Source: Limosilactobacillus fermentum (GTDB lineage: Bacteria > Bacillota > Bacilli > Lactobacillales > Lactobacillaceae). Taken from it: a DNA stretch of 64,000 bases. The stretch lies in the NCBI RefSeq assembly GCF_013394085.1, contig NZ_CP040910.1, positions 1,168,905 through 1,232,904 on the forward strand, written 5' to 3'. A program made the translations under genes and the position numbers. Each line of letters starts with the position of its first letter. Positions within the stretch are counted from its first letter, which is position 1. This document shows positions 16,893 through 24,798 of this stretch, piece after piece. A model generated the notes under the pieces. The model was not told the origin of the DNA. It saw nothing but the letters and a program-made list of their open reading frames with translations, and searched no databases.

Positions 16893-18059
16893 TTAATAAC
16901 CCCGCAGTTCTTCTCGATAGGCCGCTAACTGTTCTTGCAGCCGGGCCAGGTTGTCAGCGTTAAAGCTGTTAGTCAAGGCCTTGGCTAATTCGATGGCGAC
17001 CACGTTTTCAATCACGATCGAAGCCGGCACGATCGCGGTAGTGTCGGAACGCTCGACGCTGGCCTTTTCCACTTCCTTGGTCACCACGTTAACCGTCTTG
17101 AGTGCCTTGTAAAGGGTCGGGATCGGCTTCATGGCCGCGTTAATAATCAGGGGCATCCCGTTGGTCATCCCACCTTCCAAGCCCCCGAGGTGGTTGGATA
17201 AACGGTGGTAGCCATCGGCGTCGTGGCTAATCTCGTCCATCCCCTGACTGCCGGGGTGGCGACTGATCTCAAAGCCGTCGCCAATGCTAACCCCCTTCAT
17301 GGCGTTGACCCCCATCACGGCGGCGGCCAACTGACCATCTAGCTTGGTATCCCAGGAAACGTAGCTCCCGATACCGGCCGGCATCCCGTTAACGACCACC
17401 CGGATCCAACCGCCCAGAGTATCGCCCGCACGCCGGGTCTGGTCAATTAGGTCGTGAAGTTCCGCTACCCGGTCTTGAGCAAGGATCCGCAGGTCGTTTT
17501 GGGTGATGGCGTCTTTAATTTCACTCACCGTTTGGGGCTTAGTTAGGTCGGTGTCGACCGGGCCGATTGCTTGGACGTAGCCGACCAAGGTCACCCCCAA
17601 GGCGGCCAGTAGTTGTTCACAGACGTTGCCAACCGCCACCCGGATCGCCGTCTCGCGGGCCGAAGAACGTTCCAAGACGTTGCGCAGGTCGCGGTGACGG
17701 TACTTCATCCCCCCCACCAGGTCGGCGTGGCCGGGCCGGGGCCGCTCCACCTTGCGTAGGGTGTTTTCCGCGGTGGCTGGGCTGGTTGGGTGCATGATCG
17801 ACGACCAATGGGCGTGGTCACGATTTTTCACCACGAGGGTGATCGGTGACCCTAGGGTAAGGCCGTGGCGGACCCCACCCAGAATCTCAACCTGGTCGTG
17901 TTCAATCTGTTGCCGACTGCCCCGGCCATACCCACCTTGGCGGCTTGCCAAATCGGCGTTGATTTGGTCCACGTCAATGGCTAGACCGGCCGGAATTCCT
18001 TCAATAATTGCGGTTCCTTGGGGGCCGTGTGATTCACCGGCCGTGAGGTAAGTTAACAT
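16893..18059 (-). CDS. aroC: Chorismate synthase
   Basis: The 388-residue FMN-dependent enzyme converts EPSP to chorismate. It begins with the diagnostic MLTYLTAGESHGPQGTAIIEGIPAGL, followed by RQGGYGRGSRQQIE, the GMKYRHRDLRNVLERSSARETA motif and DTTAIVPASIVIENVVAIELA. AGAAAGGAAAAAATT precedes the start. It overlaps aroQ by 7 bases, and the next gene starts one base after its stop. Confidence 0.96.
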   Translation of the reverse strand: MLTYLTAGESHGPQGTAIIEGIPAGLAIDVDQINADLASRQGGYGRGSRQQIEHDQVEILGGVRHGLTLGSPITLVVKNRDHAHWSSIMHPTSPATAENTLRKVERPRPGHADLVGGMKYRHRDLRNVLERSSARETAIRVAVGNVCEQLLAALGVTLVGYVQAIGPVDTDLTKPQTVSEIKDAITQNDLRILAQDRVAELHDLIDQTRRAGDTLGGWIRVVVNGMPAGIGSYVSWDTKLDGQLAAAVMGVNAMKGVSIGDGFEISRHPGSQGMDEISHDADGYHRLSNHLGGLEGGMTNGMPLIINAAMKPIPTLYKALKTVNVVTKEVEKASVERSDTTAIVPASIVIENVVAIELAKALTNSFNADNLARLQEQLAAYREELRGY

Positions 18060-18322
18060 AATTTTTTCCTTTCTAGTTGCTTGGCTTGATCCATGATCGT
18101 GGTAAAAACTTGCGCTACGGCGGGTTGGTAATCCTCGTTTGCCACTAGGTCGACCACCCGCTTCAATACCGCCCGTTCCCGGGTTGGATCAAAGACCGGC
18201 GCCCCGCTTGCTTGCTTCGTGCGGGCAACCGCCTCAACGATTTCAAACCTTTGCTTTAAAAGGGCGACGAGCCGTTCGTCGACTTGGTTGATCTGGTTAC
18301 GGAGCTGCTCTAACTCAGCCAT
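18053..18322 (-). CDS. aroQ: Chorismate mutase, AroQ type
   Basis: This 89-residue all-helical protein matches monofunctional AroQ: LRNQINQVDERLVALLKQRFEIVEAVARTKQ, then VFDPTRERAVLKRV with the active-site arginines, and a third helix with VFTTIMDQAKQLE. It rearranges chorismate to prephenate, the substrate of TyrA. The start overlaps the end of the transporter gene by 8 bases and its end overlaps aroC by 7 bases. Confidence 0.92.
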   Translation of the reverse strand: MAELEQLRNQINQVDERLVALLKQRFEIVEAVARTKQASGAPVFDPTRERAVLKRVVDLVANEDYQPAVAQVFTTIMDQAKQLERKKLC

Positions 18323-19511
18323 GGTGACGCCCCCTTTCGCTAATCAAAACGACGAGCATCAGGGCGCTACCGATTAACCCCACCACTAGGTCACCGGTCA
18401 TCGCCGCCCGCATGCTAGTGGTTGACAAGACCCCGGTAATTAGCGGAACGGTGAAGGAAGCAATACTACCAAAGAAGTAGTACACCCCGGTGACCATCCC
18501 CCGGTGGTGCGGGAAGAAGCGCATGAACAGGGTCAAACCGACTTGCATGATTCCCCCGGCGGCACTAATCCCGAAGACGAAGCTAGCCACCTGCACCATC
18601 ACGGTACTGGTGCCAACCAGGACCCCTAACAAGGCGAGGACGGCAATCACGTTCATGCTAATCAACAGGTGGGTCTCCTTGACGTTGCGTTTTAAGAGGG
18701 CAAAGATCAACATTACCCCGCTGATCGAACCCAGGCTGTAAAGCGACAAGAGAAAGTGGGCCTGACCGTCGGAAAAGTTCAAGCTGTCAGCGGCAAAGAG
18801 GGAGATCCACTGGGTAAACCAGATCATCACCGCCATGGAGGTGTACCCGTATAAGACCAAAGCGATCGTGGTCACCCAGTTTGGTTTAACCTTTTTTTCT
18901 CCGCTGCCTTCTTGGGCCGGACTTTGGTTAGGCAGGGGGAAGGACAGGGGCAAGATCAAGACGAAGTTGATGACCACCAGGGCGGCCATGGTCATAAAGG
19001 ACCAGCCAAACCATAGCCCGTTGGCCGTTAGTTGGGCGATGAGCAGTGGCAAGACGAACTCGCCAGCCGACATGAAAGCCTTGATTAAGATCGTGGCCGC
19101 GCCGTTACCGCCGTTTAGTTCAACGAAGGTGGTGTAGGTGCCGGCATCGAGGGCCGAGTTGGCAATCCCGGCCAGGATCGCGAAGAAGTAGGCGACGTAA
19201 ATGTTGTGGCTGAAGGGGATTCCGATCGCAAAGGCTAGGTAGGCGCTCATCCCCAGCAAGACAAAGGCCTTACGGCTAAATAAGTCAGCTAAAAACCCGG
19301 TAATCAGGTAGGACAAGAGGCGCCCGATCCCAACTCCTGAAATAACAAAGGAGACAATTTTCAGGGGGCTGTTCCAAGCCGCCCCCAGGCTAGTCATGTT
19401 CTGGGCCAAGATAATTAGCCCGAACCCGTGAATGAAGTAGTTGATGTACAGCAACCAGGCCAAGCGGGCCCGGTGAATGGTGGGTGCCTTGACGGTTAAA
19501 TTAGATTCCAT
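18315..19511 (-). CDS. MFS transporter, first gene of the aromatic operon
   Basis: This 398-residue membrane protein has about twelve hydrophobic segments. The N-terminal LAWLLYINYFIHGFGLIILAQNM and a central basic loop near residue 200 (SGEKKVKPNW) fit a 12-segment MFS protein. The ATG at 19511 is seven bases from GGAGG; the ATG at 19517 is too close. It is the first gene after the attenuator and is coupled by overlap to aroQ. Possible cargoes are shikimate-type intermediates or aromatic amino acids; the sequence does not decide. Confidence 0.82.
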   Translation of the reverse strand: MESNLTVKAPTIHRARLAWLLYINYFIHGFGLIILAQNMTSLGAAWNSPLKIVSFVISGVGIGRLLSYLITGFLADLFSRKAFVLLGMSAYLAFAIGIPFSHNIYVAYFFAILAGIANSALDAGTYTTFVELNGGNGAATILIKAFMSAGEFVLPLLIAQLTANGLWFGWSFMTMAALVVINFVLILPLSFPLPNQSPAQEGSGEKKVKPNWVTTIALVLYGYTSMAVMIWFTQWISLFAADSLNFSDGQAHFLLSLYSLGSISGVMLIFALLKRNVKETHLLISMNVIAVLALLGVLVGTSTVMVQVASFVFGISAAGGIMQVGLTLFMRFFPHHRGMVTGVYYFFGSIASFTVPLITGVLSTTSMRAAMTGDLVVGLIGSALMLVVLISERGRHHG

Positions 19512-19531
19512 GTTCATTCCTCCAAAGGTAT

Positions 19532-19573
19532 AAAAAAACCGGCTAAACTAAGACGTTGCTCAGTCTAGCCGGT
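19532..19573 (-). terminator. Attenuator terminator in the aro operon leader
   Basis: On the minus strand ACCGGCTAGACT and AGTTTAGCCGGT form a 12-bp stem (one G-U pair, 12-base loop) followed by seven T. It lies between the leader peptide and the first structural gene, 20 bases before that start codon, so it must be bypassed for operon expression. Confidence 0.9.
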
Positions 19574-19612
19574 AATCACCAAAGGAAATGAAAGTGAGAG
19601 ATGTCGCCACCA

Positions 19613-19689
19613 TTCCTTGCTAGACTGCCCTAGCAAGGAAGTACCAAAAACCCTTGCTTAGGTCTGAACGTCGTCGTCCGGACCTAAGC
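19613..19689 (-). promoter_or_regulatory. Alternative hairpins of the aro attenuator
   Basis: Two perfect hairpins precede the terminator on the minus strand. H1 is GCTTAGGTC with GACCTAAGC (19656-19664 and 19681-19689). H2 is TTCCTTGCTAG with CTAGCAAGGAA (19613-19623 and 19630-19640). The segment CAGTCTAGC around the H2 loop and 3' arm (19619-19627) is complementary over 9 bases to GCTAGACTG, the 5' arm of the terminator (19561-19569), so it can act as antiterminator. The 3' arm of H1 (CTAAGCAAGG) can also pair with CCTTGCTAG of H2 with one bulge. The structures are thus mutually exclusive in a chain. Confidence 0.8.
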
Positions 19690-19699
19690 GGTGCGGACG

Positions 19700-19756
19700 C
19701 TATTCGAAATAAGCAAAGGAAAAATAGCTGTTCGTAAGGTGGGTTAATTGATTCAT
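19700..19756 (-). CDS. Tyr/Phe-rich leader peptide of the aro operon
   Basis: An 18-codon reading frame translates as MNQLTHLTNSYFSFAYFE. Five of the seven residues at positions 11-17 are Tyr or Phe. AAGGAGG lies about nine bases before the ATG, a strong site. The stop codon TAG is followed at once by CGTCCG (19694-19699), which can pair with CGGACG in the H1 loop (19675-19680). This is the classic design of a ribosome-mediated attenuator sensing aromatic amino acid supply. It is too short to be judged by homology; the case rests on composition, ribosome binding site and the downstream hairpins. Confidence 0.85.
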   Translation of the reverse strand: MNQLTHLTNSYFSFAYFE

Positions 19757-19787
19757 GGTGGTGTTCCTCCTTCAAGTTGATAACTAC

Positions 19788-19816
19788 ATTAAAACATTCT
19801 CATTTAATCTCGTCAA
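19788..19816 (-). promoter_or_regulatory. Promoter of the aro operon
   Basis: On the minus strand TTGACG (19811-19816) and TTTAAT (19788-19793) are spaced by 17 bases, with a TGT just before the -10 as in extended -10 promoters. The leader peptide ATG is 31 bases downstream. The stretch from 19817 to 19944 upstream of it shows no gene I can support. Confidence 0.75.
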
Positions 19817-19944
19817 GGATCAATTCTTATTATTTTATTCTAATTATTCGCAAGGAGTACTCCGGTCGACACACCGCCAGCTGTTGGTTGGTTTCCGCAC
19901 CACCTTTGTTTAGTGTGTCACGTCTTTCCCCCCTAATTACACGC

Positions 19945-19980
19945 AAAAAAGGGACCACCCTCACCAGAGCGGTCCCCTTT
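19945..19980 (-). terminator. Terminator of the peptide transporter gene
   Basis: On the minus strand GGGGACC and GGTCCC form a stem with a 14-base loop, followed by six T. It lies 76 bases after the stop of the gene at 20056-21546. Confidence 0.75.
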
Positions 19981-20055
19981 AAATTAATGAATATTAACGT
20001 GGCAAAATTGCTAGACTGGTTACCTGAGCGCAACTAATCAACTAGTCGTTTTTGC

Positions 20056-21546
20056 CTAATCAACGCCACCCATTAAGTTGTGGATCCGTTTAACGAAGAA
20101 CATCAGGATGATCCCAAAGGCAATCGAAACGACCCCCACGGCGATGAAGTACGGTACTTCGGTCGCCGATGAGTAGTACTTAACGATTTGGGCGTTGACG
20201 GCTTGGCCAACTGAATCGGCCATGTACCATAAACTCATCATTTGAGACTTGAAGGCCTTAGGGGCCAACTTGGTCGTTACCGACAAGCCAATTGGCGAGT
20301 TCAGCATTTCCCCAATTTCGACTAAGAACCAGGAACCGACCAGCCACAGCGGTGAAACCCGGCCGGCCGTTCCAAAGAGCATCCCCGGAATTGCCATCCA
20401 AACGTAGGATAACCCGGAAAAGACCAACGCCCAAGCGAACTTCCCCGGTGAAGTCGGTTGCTTTTTCCAGTGGTCCCATAAGAGGACGAAGGCCGGCGTC
20501 AGTAGCATGATAAAGAGTGGGTTTAAGGTTTGGAAGTTAGCGGCGGCAAAGTGCCACCCCCCGATGTGCAAGACCGTCCGTTGCTCGGCAAAGAGGGCCA
20601 AGACCACGGAACCGGACTCTTCAATCCCCCAGAAGATGGCGGCGGCAATGAAGAGCGGGATGTAGGCAACCACCCGCTTGCGTTCTAACTTAGTGACCTT
20701 CTTTGAGTGCAGCATCATTACGAAGTAAACGATTGGCATAGCAATGGCGATCATCGTGATTAAGTTGATGACACCGTTAACGTTGAAGCTGTGGAAGACA
20801 GCCATGAGCCCCAGGACCGCCACTAAGGCGATGACGATCACCGCCGCCCACTTGATTACCGTCTTTTTCTCCGCTTCTGTCAGCGGATCGTCCGGGGTCA
20901 GGCTACCTTCGGGTAAGTACTTTTTACCGTCCCAAATGTATTGGAGCAAGCCAAAGAACATCCCAATCGCCGCTAGGGCGAAGCCGGCGTGAAAGTTTTG
21001 CTCGCTACCAAAGAGGTGGAGACCAAAGCCGCCAGCGGCCCACGGCACCGCCCACGGGGCAACGACGGCCCCCAGGTTGATCCCGAAAACAAACATCGAA
21101 AAACCAGCGTCACGGCGCCGGTCGTTTTCCGCATACAAGTCCCCGACCATTGACGAAGCGGACGGGTTTAACAGCCCCGACCCAATCACAATGAAGACAA
21201 TTGAACCATACAGGGCGCTCACCCCAAAGGGCAAGGAGAGGCAGATGTGGCCCAGCATGATGGAAAAGCCCCCTAAAAAAACGGTCCGGCGCGTTCCCCA
21301 GACCCGGTCGGCCAGCCAGCCCCCGACAATCGTCGAAATGTAGACTAAGGAGCCATAAATTGACATAATCGAGGCAGCCGTAGTCTGGTTAATTCCCAGG
21401 CCGCCCTTAGTAACGGCGTAATACATGTAAAAAAGTAGGATTGCCCGCATCCCGTAGTAGGAAAACCGTTCCCACATGACGGTGAAAAAGAGGGTCGAAA
21501 GCCCCCGCGGTTGGCCAAAGAAGGCCGTATCCGTTTGTCGATCCAT
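20056..21546 (-). CDS. dtpT: Di-/tripeptide proton symporter (POT/PTR family, DtpT-like)
   Basis: This 496-residue membrane protein imports small peptides with protons. It begins with GQPRGLSTLFFTVMWERFSYYGMRAILLFYMYY, containing the POT signature E-R-F-x-Y-Y-G, and continues with GGWLADRVWGTRRTVFLGG. Around fourteen hydrophobic segments are present. The start is ATG 21546 after GGGAGA; a longer in-frame extension upstream would read through the promoter. It is monocistronic, with its own promoter and terminator. Confidence 0.92.
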   Translation of the reverse strand: MDRQTDTAFFGQPRGLSTLFFTVMWERFSYYGMRAILLFYMYYAVTKGGLGINQTTAASIMSIYGSLVYISTIVGGWLADRVWGTRRTVFLGGFSIMLGHICLSLPFGVSALYGSIVFIVIGSGLLNPSASSMVGDLYAENDRRRDAGFSMFVFGINLGAVVAPWAVPWAAGGFGLHLFGSEQNFHAGFALAAIGMFFGLLQYIWDGKKYLPEGSLTPDDPLTEAEKKTVIKWAAVIVIALVAVLGLMAVFHSFNVNGVINLITMIAIAMPIVYFVMMLHSKKVTKLERKRVVAYIPLFIAAAIFWGIEESGSVVLALFAEQRTVLHIGGWHFAAANFQTLNPLFIMLLTPAFVLLWDHWKKQPTSPGKFAWALVFSGLSYVWMAIPGMLFGTAGRVSPLWLVGSWFLVEIGEMLNSPIGLSVTTKLAPKAFKSQMMSLWYMADSVGQAVNAQIVKYYSSATEVPYFIAVGVVSIAFGIILMFFVKRIHNLMGGVD

Positions 21547-21590
21547 TAGATATCTCCCATCTGAATGTATAATTATTAACAATAGGTTCA

Positions 21591-21618
21591 ATTATACAAC
21601 CATTGCATATTGGGTCAA
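21591..21618 (-). promoter_or_regulatory. Promoter of dtpT
   Basis: On the minus strand TTGACC (21613-21618) and a perfect TATAAT (21591-21596) are spaced by 16 bases, 45 bases upstream of the start. Confidence 0.7.
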
Positions 21619-21678
21619 GAGAATGGGCTTAGTTGAACGCTTCCAAGAAAAAAATACCAAGAAATTCACCAAAATCAC

Positions 21679-21707
21679 TTGCATTTTAGAACGACTCCGG
21701 GTAAGAT
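21679..21707 (+). promoter_or_regulatory. Promoter of the tRNA-Gln gene
   Basis: TTGCAT (21679-21684) and TAAGAT (21702-21707) are spaced by 17 bases, 16 bases before the mature tRNA 5' end. Confidence 0.6.
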
Positions 21708-21723
21708 AATTAAGTAATTTAAT

Positions 21724-21795
21724 TGGGCTATAGCCAAGTGGTAAGGCAACGGTTTTTGGTACCGTCATGCGCTGGTTCGAACCCAGCTAGCCCAA
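21724..21795 (+). tRNA. tRNA-Gln (anticodon TTG)
   Basis: The 72-base cloverleaf has acceptor arms TGGGCTA and TAGCCCA, discriminator A, and a D arm with AAGTGGTAAGGC. The anticodon stem-loop ACGGT-TTTTGGT-ACCGT has TTG at the anticodon, and the T arm is CTGG-TTCGAAC-CCAG. CCA is not encoded. It stands alone with its own promoter and terminator. Confidence 0.97.
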
Positions 21796-21799
21796 TAGT

Positions 21800-21832
21800 A
21801 TGGCGGTCACGGTTTCGTGATCGCCATTTTTT
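21800..21832 (+). terminator. Terminator of tRNA-Gln
   Basis: ATGGCGGTCACG and CGTGATCGCCAT form a 12-bp stem with a GTTT loop, followed by six T, starting five bases after the tRNA. Confidence 0.9.
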
Positions 21833-21853
21833 GTTATTAAAGGAGGAATTTCA

Positions 21854-22669
21854 ATGTCATTACCGTTTCAGGCAGTCACCTTTGATATGGACGCTACCTT
21901 CGTCCACGACGATAAGAGCTACGACCACGCCCGTTTTGAACGTATCTTATCCCAACTTGAGGACCAGGGGGTCAAGGTAATCGTGTCGTCTGGCAACCAA
22001 TACGAGTGCCTCACCAATTACTTCCCGGACACTAAGGAGCGCCTCTACTTCGTGTCCGAAAACGGCGCCCACGTGGTCTACCAAGGCCAAGATCTGGTGC
22101 AGACCACGGTTGAGCAAGCCGTCGCTGACGAGGTGATTCGGTTCTTGTGTAATGACTTGAAGATCACCCCTTCCCTCTCCGGGGTTAAGCACGGCTACGT
22201 TTACGCTAAACTCCCCGCCGCGACCCTTAGGCGCCAACAATTTTACTTCCCCAACCACGTACTGGTCGACGATTACAAGGACCTGCCGGCCGATCGCTAC
22301 TATCAGCTCTCCTTTTTACTGGACCCAGCTAAGGTTGACGAACAATTGGCCGCCCTACAGGACCGCTTTGGCAATCAAGTTCGGATTACCCCGAGTGGTA
22401 ACGGCTCCGTTGACGTAACCGTCCCGGGGATTAACAAGGCGACCGCCCTCAACGACTTGCTCTCCTCTTGGGGCCTTTCCGGTGCCGACCTGATCGCCTT
22501 TGGTGACGGCGGTAACGACGCCGAGATGCTCAAGCTCGCTAAGTTTGGGTACGCAATGAAAAACGCCGGCCCGGTTGCCATCGCCGCAGCTAACCACCGT
22601 ACGGCCCTCGACAACAACCACGACGGTGTCTTGGCCGTCCTAGAAGACTACCTCACCAACCAAGGCTAA
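21854..22669 (+). CDS. HAD-superfamily phosphatase, Cof-like (subclass IIB)
   Basis: This 271-residue cytosolic hydrolase has the HAD motif I as DMDATF (residue 11), where the usual second Asp-x-Thr pattern is DxDxT, and the last motif GDGGNDAEMLKLA typical of Cof/YkrA phosphatases acting on sugar phosphates or flavin and PLP-type phosphates. A cap region of about 100 residues lies between the motifs (FDM...VSSGNQYE). AAAGGAGG precedes the ATG. Substrate is not predictable. Confidence 0.88.
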   Translation: MSLPFQAVTFDMDATFVHDDKSYDHARFERILSQLEDQGVKVIVSSGNQYECLTNYFPDTKERLYFVSENGAHVVYQGQDLVQTTVEQAVADEVIRFLCNDLKITPSLSGVKHGYVYAKLPAATLRRQQFYFPNHVLVDDYKDLPADRYYQLSFLLDPAKVDEQLAALQDRFGNQVRITPSGNGSVDVTVPGINKATALNDLLSSWGLSGADLIAFGDGGNDAEMLKLAKFGYAMKNAGPVAIAAANHRTALDNNHDGVLAVLEDYLTNQG

Positions 22670-22723
22670 CCCCAAGCCCCTCCAATGTGTTACAATTAAA
22701 GTTACACAAAGGAGGGATTTTTA

Positions 22724-23587
22724 TGTTGATTACCGTCACCGGGGCAACCGGCCACCTGGGTCGCCGGATTGTCCATCAACTAAGCAAAACTCTTTCGCCC
22801 AATCAAATTCGGATTGGCGCCCACAACCCTAGCAAAGCCGCCGCTCTAAAGGAAGCTGGCTTTCAGGTTGCCCACTTAGACTACCAAGATCCCGCTACCC
22901 TGACTCCCGCCCTGGCCGGGAGCGACGTGGTCGTTTACGTCCCGTCGTTAACCTACAGTTTGACCGGCCGGGTAACGGAACTGGAGAACCTGTTAACGGC
23001 GATCAAGGATCGCTAACGTCCCTTCCATCGTCGCGGTCTCTTTTTTTACCGATCAAGCCAATAACCCCTTCCGGATGGCGCCCTTTTACGCCTACTTACC
23101 TCCCCGCTTAGCCGGGAGTGGGCTTAACTACGCCGTCATCAAAAACAGCCTCTACGCCGACCCACTGGTTCCTTACCTACCGGAACTGATTGAACGGCAG
23201 AACGTTATTTACCCGGTTGGCGACCAACCAATGTCTTTTATTTCCCAGGAAAACTCCGCCGAGGCAATCGCTAAGGTCGCCTTAACCCCCGCCCTGCGGG
23301 ATCACCACCAAACCTACCTCCTTAGCCAGTCAACCAGCCTCCCAATGACCGAACTAGCCGCCATCATGACTAAGGTTAGCGGCCACCGAATTGGTTACCA
23401 GCCGGTTTCGGTTGCTGAGTTCGCCCGGTTATACCGAGAAGAAGGGGATGGTGACGAACTGGCCTCGATGTACCAAGCTGGTGCCATGGGCCTGTTGAGC
23501 GGAACTAGTGATGACTTTTGGACCATCACCGGCCACGCCCCCACGTCAATGGCTGATTTTTTGGCCGCTAACTACCGCCCCGAATAA
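22724..23587 (+). pseudogene. NmrA-like NAD(P)-binding oxidoreductase, frameshifted
   Basis: The first part reads MLITVTGATGHLGRRIVHQL and ends after VTELENLLTAIKDR at 23016. The second part resumes in another frame at about 23017 as NVPSIVAVSFFTDQANNPFR, then MAPFYAYLPPRLAGSGL, and runs to 23587. Removing one base in GGATCGCTAAC near 23013 restores one continuous frame of about 287 residues, the usual size for NmrA/QOR2-type quinone or nucleotide-sensing reductases. It has a good ribosome binding site (AAAGGAGG). Either a recent +1 mutation or a sequencing error; the body is otherwise well preserved. Confidence 0.85.
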
Positions 23588-23595
23588 ATGATAAG

Positions 23596-23632
23596 AAAAA
23601 AAGCTGGAGACGACGCCGTCTTCAGCTTTTTT
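23596..23632 (+). terminator. Terminator after the NmrA-like gene
   Basis: AAGCTGGAGACG and CGTCTTCAGCTT form a long stem with a short loop, flanked by A and T tracts, so it may work in both directions (the next gene converges). Confidence 0.85.
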
Positions 23633-23690
23633 AGCTTCCCTCACTTAATCAACGGCCCGTCGAGTAGGTTGGGGCGCACTCACTCCTATT
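23633..23690. repeat. Possible fragment of the interspersed repeat
   Basis: The end of this gap, CACTCACTCCTATTTT, resembles the outer end of the repeat copy at 32573-32762 (CACTCACTCCTGTTTT), and like that copy it directly abuts the stop of a converging gene. The rest has diverged, so this is a weak call. Confidence 0.3.
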
Positions 23691-24541
23691 TTCTCCATAA
23701 GAAGTCGATCAGGTAGCGGTCGACCTGGGCGTTGCTATGCAGTTTGGAGTGTTGTGCTTGCTTACCAGTAAAACGGTGGGCTTGGTATGACTTGGCCCGG
23801 CCGCTCACCAGGTACTTAAGCGTCTCACTGGAAATGTTGGCAACGCGGCCGTCGCTGCCGTTACCGATGTCGCCGTACAGGTTGAGGACCGCCGCTTGGC
23901 GTGGGTAGACTTGGCGCAACTTCAAAAGCTCCTTAAAGCTGTCCGTCATCTTGTTAGGCTCCCCCGTCTTTTGGTTGATAGACAAGCCCGCCGGTTGGTC
24001 GTAACCAAGAATCCCGTCGAAGTGACCGGCAATGTCTACCTGTTTTTTTTAGCTGGGGAAGTTTCTTATCGTTGGCATTATTAACCAGGTAAAAGGTAAT
24101 CGCCATGTTCCCCATCGAGTGGCCAACCATGTTCATCTCCTTAAAACCGTACCTCTCTTGAAGGGCAACAACCACGTTTTTAGCGTAGCGAGCGTCTACT
24201 TGGTAGTCGGGGTTACGGTTGTCGGCGAAGTTGACTTCGACAATTGGGTTGATGGCCCCCTTTTTTATCGTCCCCACTAGGTTAACCGTCCCCTGCTTAG
24301 TGACGTTAGCGCGGATGATCGTCTTGGTTACCCCGGCTTTTTGCGCCGCTTTGGCCATGTGATCTTCGGCGTTGGCGCTGGAGCCATAGCCGTGGAAAAA
24401 GAGCGTGGGCGTCGTTGATTGAACATATTTTGTTGAATTTAATTGCCTAGCTTGGGCCCGGACTAGCCAGGTCCCCGCTAGCGCTAAGACACAAATTATG
24501 GCAATCATTATTACCATGCGCCGATTTTTATTATTTTTCAT
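23686..24541 (-). pseudogene. DUF915-type alpha/beta hydrolase, frameshifted in a homopolymer
   Basis: The N-terminal part has a membrane anchor (RRMVIMIAIICVLALAGTW), then TLFFHGYGSSANAEDHM and the nucleophile elbow GHSMGNMA. Translation derails after LPQLKK at a run of eight A on the minus strand (24043-24050). One A fewer restores VDIAGHFDGILGYDQPAGLSINQ, joining the C-terminal part with the GDIGNG and HSKLHSN (catalytic His) segments. The start is ATG 24541 after GGAGGAGAAGTTAGG. An intact paralogue is at 38451-39350. The long A run could be slippage-prone, so phase variation is possible but unproven. Confidence 0.85.
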
Positions 24542-24798
24542 CCTAACTTCTCCTCCACTCACTTGTATAAAAACTTAAATCGCCGTTATTTTATGAAAAA
24601 ACAACTTCTTTCTCTAAATTATCGTTAACGGTTTCATCGTTGTCAAATGCCCGTTTTAAGGCAACAATAATGCATAGGGGGCATTAATTAGTTGGTAAAG
24701 ATTTTCTTAAAGATGAGAAACTTTTAACTTACGAGGCTAAAAAAACTATGGTAATGTAATCAATTGTGAAATCAAGAGAAGGAGTTGTAAATTAATTT

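Noticed and set aside
19613-19756. T-box riboswitch as the aro leader
   Set aside because: The words GGTGG and GGGTGG appear in the region, but the T-box core AGGGTGGNACCGCG and a stem I with specifier loop are not found. The leader peptide explains the layout better.
19777-20037. 86-codon plus-strand frame in the gap upstream of the aro operon
   Set aside because: No ribosome binding site; it overlaps the aro promoter and a terminator, and the protein looks random.
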